Assembly (NCBI RefSeq): GCF_035046485.1
Contig: NC_085138.1
Coordinates: forward strand, 343,990,178-344,054,177
DNA length: 64,000 bases
Direction: 5' to 3'
Source of the DNA: Aedes albopictus
Lineage: Eukaryota; Arthropoda; Insecta; Diptera; Culicidae
Position numbers and translations under genes: made by a program. Below, piece after piece: positions 1-11,200 of this stretch. The first letter of the stretch is position 1. The number at the start of each line of letters is the position of its first letter. The notes under the pieces are model-generated. The model had not been told where the DNA came from, searched no databases, and saw nothing but the letters and a program-made list of their open reading frames with translations.

Positions 1-540
1 CAAAGTGTATCACCAAAAATTTCTCAGCCGTCTATCAACCGATTTGGGTTCTTAAGGCCCCAAACGAAAGCTACTGCATCCTAGAAGAACGCTTTTGAAT
101 TTCATTCCGATTGGACATTTTGTAACCGAGATATCTTTCGATGAGTACTTTGGAGTAATACAATTTAACTTTTTAAGAGGTCTTTGAAAAATGCTTCATA
201 AAAATTGACCAGCCGTGTGTCAATCGATTTGAGTTCTCTCATCAGCAAATGAAAGATGCAGCATCCTAGTGGTATGCTATTGAATTTCATTCCGTTTGGA
301 CATTTTGTTTCCGAGATATCTTTCGAGGAGTACTAAGGAGTAATAAGATTTACGCTGTTGAGAGATTTTTTGATAAAATGTATCGTAATAAATTTCTCAG
401 CCGTCTGTCAACCGATTCGGACTCTCTTAGCATCAAATGAAAGCTACAACATCCTCGTACAATTGTATTGAATTTTATTTTGATTGGACATTTAGTTACC
501 GAGATTTTTTTTTGAAGAGAATTTGGGAGTAATCGCAATA
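1..540. repeat. Satellite array, three monomers of about 180 bp
   Basis: Three diverged tandem monomers start near 1, 181 and 364. Each carries the same ordered blocks: TTTCTCAGCCGTCTATCAACC-like, then GAAAGCTAC.GCATCCT, then TTGAATTTCATTCCGATTGG, then CCGAGATATCTTTCGA, then GGAGTAATA. The array runs off the left edge of the window. The same monomer occurs inverted at 63005-63316. No gene is seen in it; short open frames across it are not conserved between monomers. Confidence 0.75.
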
Positions 541-544
541 AATT

Positions 545-665
545 CTTTTTTACCCTTCTTACACCCAAAAATCACAATCATACATACGAATAATACAACA
601 ATAATTTTAATTAGTGTAAGAAGGGTTCTGTTCATCATAGGTGGATTAATTCAGGTTTTTTTTTA
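545..665. repeat. Dispersed segment flanking the satellite (inverted copy at 62320-62440)
   Basis: The block containing ACCCTTCTTACACCCAAAAA, a run of CAATCATACATACGAATAAT and GGTGGATTAATTCAGG plus a T-run is repeated in inverse orientation near 62320-62440, where it reads CCTGAATTAATCCACC after an A-run. In both places it lies on the same side of the 180-bp satellite, so satellite and flank may belong to one larger repeat unit. Confidence 0.6.
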
Positions 666-670
666 TTAAG

Positions 671-1107
671 ACTAAGTAGTACTACGTCATTTTCGTCCAA
701 AATGTCAAGATCCATTGGTGTCAACCATGTGTCTTTTTATTGGCCATACGATAGCGTCGAAATTTAACTATAACCTCTGCTTCCCACCAAGAATGTTTCA
801 TATCACCTTACAAGAGTCTGACTATTCCGCCCACAACTCAGCTCAGAAGCCGAATCCCAAGATGTGACGCACGACAAAGAACTTGTAGAGTTCGTCTGTT
901 ATACAGCTTCTTCAAACTGTACAGTGATATGCAATATTTTGAGGAATGGCCAAGCGAAACTCGCAGGTTGGAATATTATGTATTTTGACAAAGTTATAAG
1001 ACATACAAAACGCTATAAGCCTATCAAATAAAACAGCCCGAAACTAAGCCTCCGAACGAGCCAAACTCTTGTCCAGCGATCCGAACATTCTTGCATTTGC
1101 TGTTTAT
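671..1107. other. No recognisable feature
   Basis: AT-rich sequence between the left satellite flank and the first direct-repeat copy. I see no coding frame with family resemblance, RNA gene or inverted repeat here. Confidence 0.4.
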
Positions 1108-1232
1108 TTATCGCTCATTAAGTTTATAGAAACATTTGTTTGTGAAATTGAAATATTATAAAGATTGGCTCAAAGATTAGTCGCAAAATTGATTACAAGT
1201 AATAGTTTTACAATAGAAAAATGTTGAAAGTT
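1108..1232 (+). repeat. Direct repeat copy 1 (copy 2 at 5386-5492)
   Basis: The stretch from ATTAAGTTTATAGAAA to TTTTACAATAGAAAAATG recurs with substitutions and small indels in the same orientation at 5386-5492. The two copies bracket the TA-flanked element at 1354-4890 but do not touch it, so they are not its target duplication. Origin unknown. Confidence 0.5.
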
Positions 1233-1422
1233 ATTCACTTTTTTTTTTCAAAGTGATTTCGGCGGTAGCAACATTGTGCTGATGCTCTACATCGCACCCT
1301 TTCCCTGCGTTTGCTTCTATGGGCCTCTATTTTTGTTCCAACACACAGAAGTACAGCTGTGTTCATAAAAATAGCAGTGAAATCCGTTTTCCATACAAAA
1401 TGGCCAACTTTGACATGCTGTA

Positions 1423-2772
1423 AGGTACCCCGGGGCAAGTGGGACCTAAAAAAATGCTAGTTTGGTTTTGTCATGCCAAAAAATTCTAAACATAATTAGT
1501 TTTATAATTCTAATGGTTCTAAAAGACATTGTTGGTATATTTCTCCTTAATAACGGGCATTAAAACTGTTTCAAAGTTTTTACATTCTATATATTATGCA
1601 TATAATGGAAAGTGGAGCAGATTTTCATTTACTCCGTATCACGGGGCAAGTGGGACTCATTCGGAATGTTTGTACAAATGGCTTAATATAGTTACTGCAT
1701 ATATGTAAGGTAGCATAAATTATAAATATGTAGATTATACGAATAACTATGTCTAGCGATTTTGTTGGAAGTGTCTTGTGGTATCGTGCATAAATTACGT
1801 AACACTCATAATAACGCATCACTGACAAAAAAGTTGATTTAACATTAGCATCTTGTGCAAAACAATTTGATTTTTTATACAAAAATCGCTATACAGTTAA
1901 ATGCCGGAAGGTTTCCAAACTTGCTTTTCATATTACATAGTTGATGAATCTCGTCAAAAGATTTTTCAAGTTTTACAGATGTTATGTTTTGCCTTACATA
2001 ATTTTGCGATCATTAAATAAAGATTTTTAAATCGTGAACTTTGAATAAGTCGTTTTCCAATTTTTTCATACTTTACGGCCGGTTTCTTGACACTCATAAA
2101 AACTTATTATGCAACGGAAAACGAAAAAAAAAAATAGAATGTGCTTAGATGAAAATATGAAAAATAGATGGTTTCAGAAAAAAATATGTCCTACCCAAGG
2201 GTTTACCATTTTAAACAATAGCTTCATCATCAGAATAGTAGTTATTAAACATAATTCAACGATTTATTACTTAAGGCACCGATTTTTACTTCACTTTTGT
2301 GTGAATTTCGACTTAGGTTGAAGACAGCGAGATCAAACTATGACATTGTGTTTGTTTACTCTCATAGGTCTCACTTGCCCCAGATGCTGAAATGCGCTGG
2401 GGCAAGTGGAAGCAGTTAACTAAAGGTAATAAATGAAAATAAATTACACCTCTTTCGCTTAAAATAATCTGCAAGCACTCCAAATATTATCCTGAAACCG
2501 AAAAAGTTTGACTTTATTTGATATTCTATTTTTAAACGACGAATATAGTAGAGCACGTTAATCTCACTTAGTGAATTGAAAATTACATAGGAACAACAAT
2601 AACATATATGGTCTCTTTATGGTGAGAACAATAACAATTTTTGAGTTCAAAGTATCCGTTGGTGTGATACCTATGTTTTCCATGAAGAATGTTTGCCTTA
2701 AAAACAAAAAATAGATAAAATTATAGCCGTAGGTCTCACTTGCCCCGGATTCTCACTTGCCCCGGGGTACCT
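1423..2772. mobile_element. Nested TA-flanked element with GGGGCAAGTGGGAC repeats
   Basis: The ends are AGGTACCCCGGGGCAAGTGG and its inverse, flanked by TA (1421-1422, 2773-2774). The intact right arm of the host element at about 4810-4825 reads straight through the corresponding site (GCATGTCAAAG next to GTTAC on the plus strand), giving an empty site and confirming a 2-bp TA duplication. The motif GGGGCAAGTGG recurs internally near 1643, 2371, 2398 and 2738, like subterminal transposase-binding repeats. No transposase frame is recognisable. Tc1/mariner-type target choice is seen; exact family is not known to me. Confidence 0.75.
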
Positions 2773-3042
2773 TAACTTTGTTCTCCTATGAGCGATTGAG
2801 TTGAAAATTGGACAGCGAACTACAAATATTGTTATAGCAAAATTTGAGAATTTTCGAAGCACGTGGAAAAAAGTTAAACACTATGTGAAATTGTTCAAAA
2901 TAATAGCAGTGTAAATAATTTGAAACGTAGCTTTACCTTGAAGAAGCAAGAAATATTTTTGTACGCTATTTGAACAGTTTCCGCCTTGGTTACAAATTAA
3001 TGCATAACGTTGAAAAATTTGATGGGGGAGTTAGCTTACCTA

Positions 3043-3106
3043 CAGTGTCGGACGTAGCAGTAGGAACACTAGCCGGCTGGTGGTCTTGCTGTTTGGTTCG
3101 ACACTG
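3043..3106. mobile_element. 64-bp TA-flanked deletion derivative of the CAGTGTCGGAC MITE
   Basis: It begins CAGTGTCGGAC and ends GTTCGACACTG, with TA on both sides. The right half (GGCTGGTGGTCTTGCTGTTT) matches the right end of the 778-bp element at 31619-32396. It therefore looks like an internally deleted member of that family reduced to its two ends. Confidence 0.6.
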
Positions 3107-4600
3107 TATTCTTCCGGCCATCACATCTTGTAGTTTTTATACTCCTGTATATTAATGATCGTGATGTGACACCTGGTGCTGAAAGAGCACTGATTATCTG
3201 ACAATCCAATTTGCCCGGATTGTGTGTCTCAGAAGATTACTCCAAATAATATTCCGTCAAAGTATCACAAAAGAATATAGTTGACAATTTGCCTTATTGA
3301 CGGTATGGAATTAATCCCTGAGCTGTAGATACAAGGCTAAGTTCCCCTGGCAAGGTGCCAAATTGGTAAGCTTGGATTATTGTTTATTGTCAAGCGTCGT
3401 AGTAAACTAATAATTAGAATAATGATTGAGGGGGTTAGTAGCAAACGGATGTAAGTGACATAATCCCACTTTCGAGTAAATGTAGTTTAAAGTTTTTCAC
3501 CAATTTTTCATCTCATATAAAATGTATGGAGTCTCAAAATCGACCCAATTCTCAATGATTTATTGTAATTTTTCTATTCATCGTAAAAATAGTCTTAAAA
3601 AGTTCCTGACAGGTTGAAACCTGAAGAATTTTTGATATGTTCAGTTCAAAATCGACAAAATGGTCACACCCCTTTGATTCTGGGCCCCTCAATTTATTCG
3701 TCTCAAATATTTCCTTTTCTCCTCTGGCTTCATCATATCCAACGTGACCCTATCCGACTCCAAATAATCACACTGTTGTCTATTCACACGCTTGATGTTG
3801 CCATGCCTTTAGCATGAATTTAGGCACTGTCGCATGACCTAACAACAGTTGACTAAGTTCGTACACTTTAATTTCTAAAAAACGGTGGAAAGGAAAAAAA
3901 CTGCATCTATCTTGTAGCATATAAAGTAGAACCTAGTAATTATTATTTATACCGATTAAGAATTGCATTCTGCAAATTGCATTGTTGAAAACACTATACT
4001 AATATATGTGGGCCGCGGAGCTGTGCGGTCCAGCATTTCCTTTATTTTGGTCTTTATTCCAGAAAACGCCTTTGTTTTGAAGACGACCTATCCTGGTACA
4101 CTTACGAAGATCCCCAATACAAATGGGAATTATCCGGAGCAATCAAGTTAAGTACAAACTTTTATAAACAGGCACGCAACTCTTTCTACTACTATGCAAA
4201 TAGAATATTCATGTGTTTGCTTGTTCATGACTTTTGTGTCGGCGCGGAATATTTTCCTGCCGTACGTTACATTTCTTCAATTCACCTTTAAATAACTGAT
4301 CTTTAAATTTTGTATAAAAACTTGTGTCTCAATTATTTCCATCATGTTAGTTTTCTGATATCTCAGAATTTTCAAAGCATTATGGTAGAAAGAGTTGGTG
4401 TCATGATCCATGCAAAACTTGAAACTGAAAACTCCTTATCTCCCCCTATGGGTTATAGGGAGGGGCGGGACATTCGAGCCTACTCATCAGTGGAAAGGAC
4501 TTGCTATGCTAATCGGTTTAGCATAGGGCAGATACAAGTCTACTGGTAGACGTATCGCCCAGCGATTCAACGCAGATTGGCCACGGCCCGGGGGTGCGTT
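3107..4600. other. Interior of the 1354-4890 element, nothing recognised
   Basis: Mostly AT-rich. A GC-richer patch at about 4430-4600 contains short inverted repeats (for example around GCTAATCGG/TTTAGCATAG) and a C/G-rich run near 4587, possibly a small insertion whose edges I cannot define. No protein family resemblance on either strand. Confidence 0.35.
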
Positions 4601-4892
4601 GATTATAACAGAATAACAGAACAGAATAACGTTGAAAAATTTGATAAATTCTGCTGAATAAAAAAATTAAAACAAACACTGCTTTTATTTTGATCAATTT
4701 CACATAGTGTTTAACTTTGTTTCGCGTGCTCCGAAAATTCTCAGATTTTGCTAGAACAATATTCACTACATTTGTAGTTCGCTGTCAAATTTTCAGCTCA
4801 ATCGCTTATAGGAGAACAAAGTTACAGCATGTCAAAGTAGCCATTTTGTATGGAAAACGGCTTTCACTGCTATTTTTATGAACACAGCTGTA

Positions 4893-5385
4893 CGTAGGCG
4901 TATGTGGCCCAAGTTGACACTGCTTTGGCCTGTGTTGAACAAAAACAGTTTTAATAAAAATTTCCCGTTTTTTTGCAAGTTTGTTAGGTTTTTGTCAATT
5001 TGTCAGTTATTTAATGTAGACGTGCAAAGTGGTAGCATGAATCCCAACGCTTACCAAAGTAAATCCCTGATCCATTTAACTATCAAATCCCTCCCTACTA
5101 ACAAAATTCCTTCCCGTGACAACTGTGGAGGATCCAGTAGTACATACAAATTCTAGTGGCAACGGTTGTCGAACTAACATTCCTGCCTTTTCCCGGTTGA
5201 CCGTGGAACGTGGCCGGCGCGGTAATTGACCCAATAAAGATTGAGCTCTCGAAACGTGAATATTGAAGAAGATGTGCAAATCCCAAGCCCCCAGCTTATT
5301 GGTTCTCTGTGCAATTTCGCTAGCTCAGGCCAGCAATCACAGAGTAGCAACTACGAAGTATACGGTCATCAATGCTCATGCTCAT
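4893..5385. other. No recognisable feature
   Basis: Mixed-composition sequence to the right of the TA-flanked element. Overlapping short frames on the minus strand at 5076-5286 have no family resemblance and are not supported. Confidence 0.35.
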
Positions 5386-5492
5386 GATTAAGTTTATAGA
5401 AATAATTATTTGTATAATTGAAATTTCATCAAGATTAGTCGCAGAAATCGAATAGAAGTAAGAGTTTTACAATAGAAAAATGGTTTAAGTTA
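5386..5492 (+). repeat. Direct repeat copy 2
   Basis: Partner of 1108-1232, in the same orientation, sharing ATTAAGTTTATAGAAA, GATTAGTCGCA and GAGTTTTACAATAGAAAAATG-like blocks. Confidence 0.5.
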
Positions 5493-6912
5493 TATTATTC
5501 AGTATTATGAAAGTACCTATTATTAGCAAGTAATGTACTTGCGATAAATATAAACAGCTTAACCCTCGAGCGATCGCGCTGTTGTATTTTGTACAACAGG
5601 TTGAAAAAATCTCGCTTTTTGTACTCAGCGTTAGCGTGGTGCTGACGCAGGTAGCCAACCGCGCGAGTTACGGAAGGTTAAATTAGTAAAAAATATCAAC
5701 ATTGTCAGGAGAGGAAAAAGTTAAAATCTATTTATCCCTAGCCTTACCTCATGTTCATAAAGTATGTATATTTGATATTTTGTCTAAGGGCCGATTTCTT
5801 CACCCGGGCTTAAATTTTAAACCAGGCTTAGCAAAATTTTAAGCCAGGCTTAACTTTTTTTCGATTTCTTCACCTCGGCTTAACCACTAAACCCGGTTTA
5901 ATAAAGCTACGGTTTACGTTAAGTGTGGCTTATTTTAAGCGGTGCTCTGAGGTGGCTTAGCAGTACTAAGCCAGGCTTAAACCGCAAATTGCAGAGTTTG
6001 GGTTTCTTCACCTGCTTCATGGATACATTTTTGAAACAGCAGAAAATATTTTCAATGAAACATGTACACATGTACGATCATATAGAAAATGATAATCTAC
6101 ATCTAGCGCGTCGTCAATATAAAATATCCAACATCGGTTTTTGGGACAATCAAGTTTTTACATTAGATTGAAAGTTTTCAAATAGGCACCGTGTTTGCAA
6201 ATTTGTCATCCTGATTTGGAAATCGAAAGCACATTTGAAATGAAGTTTCTATTTATTTTAATCCAGTCCTTTCCATAATGTCAGGTCACAATGAACAATG
6301 TTATGGTTCAAGAGATATTATTTTTTTAACAAACAAATTACACTAAAAAAAAATCTTCAAATAACTTTTTATACACTGATTTCTTACAGAAACTTAGTTC
6401 AAAGCACGTTTAGCCCATCGAATATTCAACATTTTGACTCATAATTCTAAATATAAAAAAGTATTAGTCGTGGTGTACTTCTAAACATGACTTTTTTTTG
6501 AATACCTAATAGGGTGACGATGGTTATTATCGGCAGGTTTGTTCTCTTTGTCGTGGGGGTTTTTCGTTGGCCAAAATGCCTGAAACATTGCCATTTCATT
6601 CAGCTTAATTTGGAAGGATTTGTGGCCAACTTTGAGTTCAATAGGTTTCAAAAAACCTTTTATGACGACGAAAACAAAACTGCCGAAAATACATAAGTTC
6701 CACTACCTAAAAATGACGTAAGTGGATTTTAAATATCTTTTCGCAACTCAGCACTATGAAATTTGATTTATACTTGCCGTATCACAACGGACTAGTTTTT
6801 CATACTATACCAAAAAAATTGCAATATGATTCATAAGCACGATGGCACTGATAGAAATGATCATATTCTAGTGATTTGTTTTTCACTGCAAAAATGTTTT
6901 GCAACTCGTTGC

Positions 6913-8468
6913 AGAGGAATTCCTGGAGGAATCACAGATAAATTTCTAGAAAGAAGTTCCCTGGAAAAATCTCTTAAAGAAATTCCAGGAGGAACCCCTG
7001 GAGGAGTTCCTGAATGAGTTCTTGGAGGAATTTCTGAAGCAATAACTGGAGGTGTTCCTGAAAGAATTCCTGGACAAATATCTGGAGGAATCTCAGAGGA
7101 ACCTCTGGAAAAATTCATGGAGCTATCTCAGAAGAATTCCTAGAGAAACTTCTGGTGTCTTGAAGGATTTCCTGAAAAAATCTCAGATGAATTCTTGGAG
7201 AAAAACATAAAGGAATTCCTCTAGGAATGCTTGAAGGGCTCCCCGAAAGAAATTTCTGGATGTATTGCTGGATGATCTTGTGGAAGAATCTCTGGAGGAA
7301 TCCCTGGAAAAATCCTGGAGGTATCTCGGAGTAATCCCTGAAGAAATCTTTGGAGAAATCCATGGAGGAAATCCTGGAGAATTTTTTGAAGAAATTCCTA
7401 GAGGAATCCCCGAAAGAAATTCCTGCAAGAATTTCTGGAAAAAATGTGTAGGAATCGCAAATAAATTCCTGGAAGAATTCCCGAAGAGATTCCTTAAACA
7501 AATTCAGGAAGAATTCCTGAAGGAATTCCTGGAGGTGTGCCTAGAGGAATCCTTGGGCAAATTCCTTGAGGAATTCTGGGAGGAATCTCAGAGGAATTCC
7601 AGAAAATTTCCTGGATGATCTAGTGGAAAAATTTCTGAAAGAATCCTTTTAAAAATCCTAAAGGAATTCCTGGAAGAGTTGCTAGAGGAAACTTTGAAGG
7701 TATTCTTGAAGGAATCTCTGGTAAAATCTCAAAGGACAAAAACCTGAAGGAATTCCTCGAGGAGTCCTTGGAGGAATTCCTGGATAAATTCCTGGAGGAA
7801 TCCTCGGAGAAATTCCTGGAGGAACTCTTGTAGGAATGGCAGATAAATTCCTAGATGAATTCCCAAAGGGATCTCCTAAAAAAAGTTTTGGAAATATTCC
7901 TGCATGAACCCCTGTTCCTGGAGAAATTCCTAGAGGGATCTCAGAGGTACTACTGGAGAAATCCCTGGATGCATTGCTGGAGGATCTTGTGGAAGAATCT
8001 CTGGGGAAATCCCTGGAAAAATTCCTGGAGGTACCCCAGAGGAAATGCTGAAGAAATCCCTGGAGTAACTCCTGGAGGAGTTTCTAGAGGAAATCCTGGA
8101 GGAACTTGAAGTAATCTCTGGAAAAATCTTAGACGAATACCTGGAGAAAAACATGAAGGAATTCCTCGAGGAATTCTTGGAGAAATTCCTCTAGGAATCC
8201 GTGGAATAATTCCTGAGGAATCCCTGGAAGAAATTCATGCAGGAATTCCTGTAGGAATCGTAGATAACTTTCTGGAGGAATTGCCGCAGGGACCCCTTAG
8301 AGAAAGTCCTTGAAAAATTCCTGAAGGAGCCCCTGGAGGTGTTCCTGGAGGAATCCCAAGGCAAATTCCTGGAGGAATCTTAGAGGAAATTCCTTCAAGG
8401 AGAAATCCATAGTAAAAAAAAATTGGAAATATTTAAGAGGAATTCCTGAAGAACTCCCTGGAGTTCCT
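6913..8468. repeat. Degenerate GGAATTCCTGGA minisatellite inside H1
   Basis: About 1.55 kb of imperfect units of 12-18 bp built from GAATTCCTGGAGGAAT. The unit is nearly self-complementary (TTCC..GGAA), so both strands show related peptides rich in E, F, L, S and P; these open frames are a product of the repeat and should not be read as genes. The same tract is present inverted in H3 (42291-43841) but absent from H2. Confidence 0.85.
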
Positions 8469-8618
8469 AATTTTTTTGCATTGGCCGTAACGCACGATCA
8501 TATTTTCCTTTTCTTTAGAGCATTGTGAACGGCACCTAAACATTTTTAAAATAAAGTATTAAAAAACACCAACGAATGGAATGAAAGTGGAATAAACTGT
8601 TTCTATTAAGGGATTTCA

Positions 8619-8679
8619 TTTTTTTTAGTTTTTATTAATGTGTATTTTAACTTAAATGCTAATTCTACACTCCTTAAGA
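8619..8679 (-). mobile_element. 61-bp A-tailed micro-insert with 7-bp target duplication
   Basis: On the minus strand this insert starts TCTTAAGGAGTGTAGAATTA, passes through GTTAAAATACAC and ends in a T/A-interrupted A-run. It is flanked by GATTTCA on the plus strand at 8612-8618 and 8680-8686. Element H2 retains the uninterrupted site, with one GATTTCA at 40825-40831. A related insert with a different target duplication lies at 37258-37317. Variable-length duplications plus an A-rich 3' end point to target-primed retroposition. Confidence 0.75.
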
Positions 8680-9550
8680 GATTTCAGTGTCTAGTTGAAC
8701 TTGAACTTTGCTGTGGCTTTCATTGAATGTAAACAGTTCAAAATTTTAAACATATTCGAAAAATGGTCTAGACTCTGAAGCATCACACGACCATCACATT
8801 TCCAAAAAGTCACTATCGAAATGCAACTTTAACAAGGCGATAATGAAGATTATTTATTCGAAGGCAATTCTGGATATCAAAACATAAAGCAACATTGCAA
8901 CGCCTTTTCTGCAATGTAGCACTCCAACTTTGTACAATGAAAGGAAAATTCGAACACCAAATGTTGTGCAACGATCATATGAAGTAGGTACTAAATCGAA
9001 GATCTTCGATACTAGCGTTGGGTAAAATATCAACAGTCTAGGTAGTTCATCATTATTAATTTTCTTCTGCATCCGAAAAAATTACCGAGCGATTTCGCTT
9101 TTCCTGCTCAAATTTCAGCGGATGTTTTGTTGTTGTTACTCCATACTGCATATAACGGGCATTTCAAAATACCGGCGGCTTAAAATGACGTTTCCATTGG
9201 AAAGTCACTGGAATGATATGGGAAAAATCGTTAAGCTTGGCTTAGCGTAAGCCATCGCTTTCATTTGCTAAGCCGGTGTGAAGAAATGCAAATATTTAAA
9301 CCTGGCTTAAGAATTTGGCTTAACTTTAAGTGTGGTTTAAGATAAACCAGGCTTACGTCGTTAAGCCGGGTAGATGAAGAAATCGGCCCTAAATGCAGCC
9401 AGTCCATGCTGGATCGGTAGAGGCATACTAAAGTGCTATGAAGGTGATATATTCACCGAAGAATAATTCCATTGTAAATATGTAATAACGCATTTGCATT
9501 TTAGTTTCGACAATCCCCATGCCAGGGATAAATGATCTTTACCTAATTAA

Positions 9551-9755
9551 CAGTGGCGTCGCGTAACCTCACTTTTTACCTGTGCACCAAGTATAAATGC
9601 TCGAATTATTTGAACAAATTTGCTTGTAATAATTAGAAAATGACGAGAATGACTGCTTTCACTCATCTCTATTTAGATTTTGATCATAAATCCCTTGCAA
9701 TTGCAAGTTTTAGGGTCGGTGCACAGGTAAAAAGTGATGTTACGCGACGCCACTG
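9551..9755. mobile_element. hAT-like MITE, 205 bp
   Basis: The ends are CAGTGGCGTCGCGTAAC and its inverse with arms continuing to TTTTTACCTGTGCACC, about 38 bp. It is flanked by a perfect 8-bp duplication CTAATTAA (9543-9550, 9756-9763). CAGNGGCG ends with an 8-bp target duplication are characteristic of hAT elements. No coding capacity. Confidence 0.85.
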
Positions 9756-9763
9756 CTAATTAA

Positions 9764-11200
9764 AAATATTCCTTAAGCAAAAAGAAACAACAAACTCATC
9801 ATGTATAACACAGTTTTAGTTGTTGCCAGCACCGCCATACGGTGTTATCGCAACGGAATAATCATGATAATGATCGAAGTTAAATGGATAGGAGATAGAA
9901 TTGTTAAAGCAAAACTGTAGTGAAAACAGGGCACATGAAGTGTAATTTGAAGAGTTATTCTTGAATTATTGAAATTATTAGTCTAAAATCTTAATCTACT
10001 TACAGCTAAAAGTTAAAATGCTTAAGAATAGATTCATGCTATATTAATCTACTTTATCACAGATGAAACCACAGTAAGTTACTAGAAGTTTTATAATATG
10101 TTATTCTAACCTTAAATCCTATAATCACAGATGAATGTACAAAGATGTTACGGCTGAAATTGTTAACTATCATCCTAAAATAAGCGTAGGACCGAATAAT
10201 GTGAGATATTGTAAAACTATAAGACATCATTGAACTAAACCTGCAAATATATTTCAGCGTTTAGCTGTTTTGCACCTGCATATCAGAGTTTGCGATCTGC
10301 TTCGAAGAATTCGGCTGTGAGCCTCATGTAACCCCCTTTCGGACCCCTTTTTTGCCGTAACAGTTTTAAATGCAAAACTATGTAAGCTATATTGGACAGT
10401 ACACATGGGTACACACAGAGAATTAGGAGCTATTCAAACCAGTAATAATTTTTATTCTAATGAAACACAAATTCAAAAAAATCATGACTTGTTTTGAAAT
10501 AAAGCATACATATTTATGAAAATAAATATGTAAAATCTTAAACAGTCATCTTTTTTCTCAAAGATTAAAATAAAAGAGAAGATAAGCATAAATCTTCTAA
10601 CATTTACATTTTTCCAGACTGATGAAAAGCAAGCATTTCAAATAAAATATTTACCAAACGTCTAACTAGGAGTTTTGGTCGGTAAATAAAGTCGATCCAA
10701 ATTTAAATTGTGCTTCGGATGCTGTTTATAAGTTATTCGATGAAAATTATAATGTTGCATTGATGTCGATACACGGAGCCCGTTCCGTTGCTAAGTAATG
10801 ATTTGGCAACCTAATAGGACGCAATCAGTGAAGTACTAGATTGAAAGTAGTGAGCTGGATTTTTGTATGGTGAGATGATCAGTTCTCCATTTCTGCAATG
10901 AAATGGTGTAAACAACGTGGGTTATATGGTTTCTTGTCTAATTTGATGCTGTTTGAGCAAAAGTTTGGGTAACTGTGTTGTTGTATTATTTATTTCTTGC
11001 AACTTCAATCTTTAACCTCGAAACAGCCGCGAGTACTTCGGCTTCCCAAACTAACATAGTTTTAAGGCAGTAATAAATTATAAAATGTAAAAACAAAAGA
11101 TTTCGGCTCAGTTATGCCCATGTGGCGCCAGAGCCTTCCAAATAAACGAATAAGTAAAAAAAAAATCTCAATATGTAATCGATGAACCTTTTTATTTTTT
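9764..11200. other. AT-rich stretch without recognised features
   Basis: I see no coding exon, RNA gene or bounded repeat. Short A/T homopolymers are frequent. It may be intron or intergenic DNA. Confidence 0.4.

Larger units (their letters stand above)
1354..4890. mobile_element. TA-flanked element with about 210-bp inverted repeats (IR/DR type)
   Basis: The ends read CAGCTGTGTTCATAAAAATA and its reverse complement, and both are flanked by TA (1352-1353, 4891-4892), the target of the Tc1/mariner superfamily. The inverted arms extend about 210 bp: left arm 1354-1422 continued at 2775-2912 after a nested insertion, right arm about 4665-4890. Each arm contains an outer and an inner copy of a motif ending in ATAGCAGTG, the IR/DR arrangement known from some Tc1 relatives. 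I find no transposase reading frame in the interior, so the copy looks non-autonomous or decayed. It is split by the 1350-bp element at 1423-2772 and also hosts a 64-bp TA-flanked insert at 3043-3106. Confidence 0.75.
5788..9389 (+). mobile_element. Element H1: TAA-flanked, Harbinger/Tourist-like ends, carries a minisatellite
   Basis: Both ends are GGGCCGATTTCTTCA followed by CC on the left and a slightly diverged copy on the right, flanked by TAA (5785-5787, 9390-9392). A 3-bp TAA/TTA target with GG-starting ends fits the PIF/Harbinger (Tourist-like) superfamily; that assignment is inference. The first and last 200 bp are studded with AAGCC/GGCTTAA motifs, a likely array of transposase-binding sites. 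The middle holds a 1.55 kb minisatellite and a 61-bp A-tailed insert. No transposase is recognisable. A short frame at 8854-9072 is kept in the inverted copy H3 (41685-41903) and, altered, in H2 (40955-41209), but I cannot assign it. H1 and H3 are very similar throughout, so they moved or were copied recently. Confidence 0.8.

Noticed and set aside
6826..8154. Several overlapping open frames of 60-130 residues on both strands (also 42603-43893, 14774-15032, 15684-15929)
   Set aside because: They lie in the nearly self-complementary GGAATTCCTGGA minisatellite, whose unit avoids stops in several frames. Their peptides are simple E/F/L or S/P repeats.
8854..9072. Conserved 72-residue frame in H elements as a transposase part
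   Set aside because: It is kept between H1 and H3 simply because they are near-identical; it is altered in H2, and no Harbinger transposase motif is recognisable.
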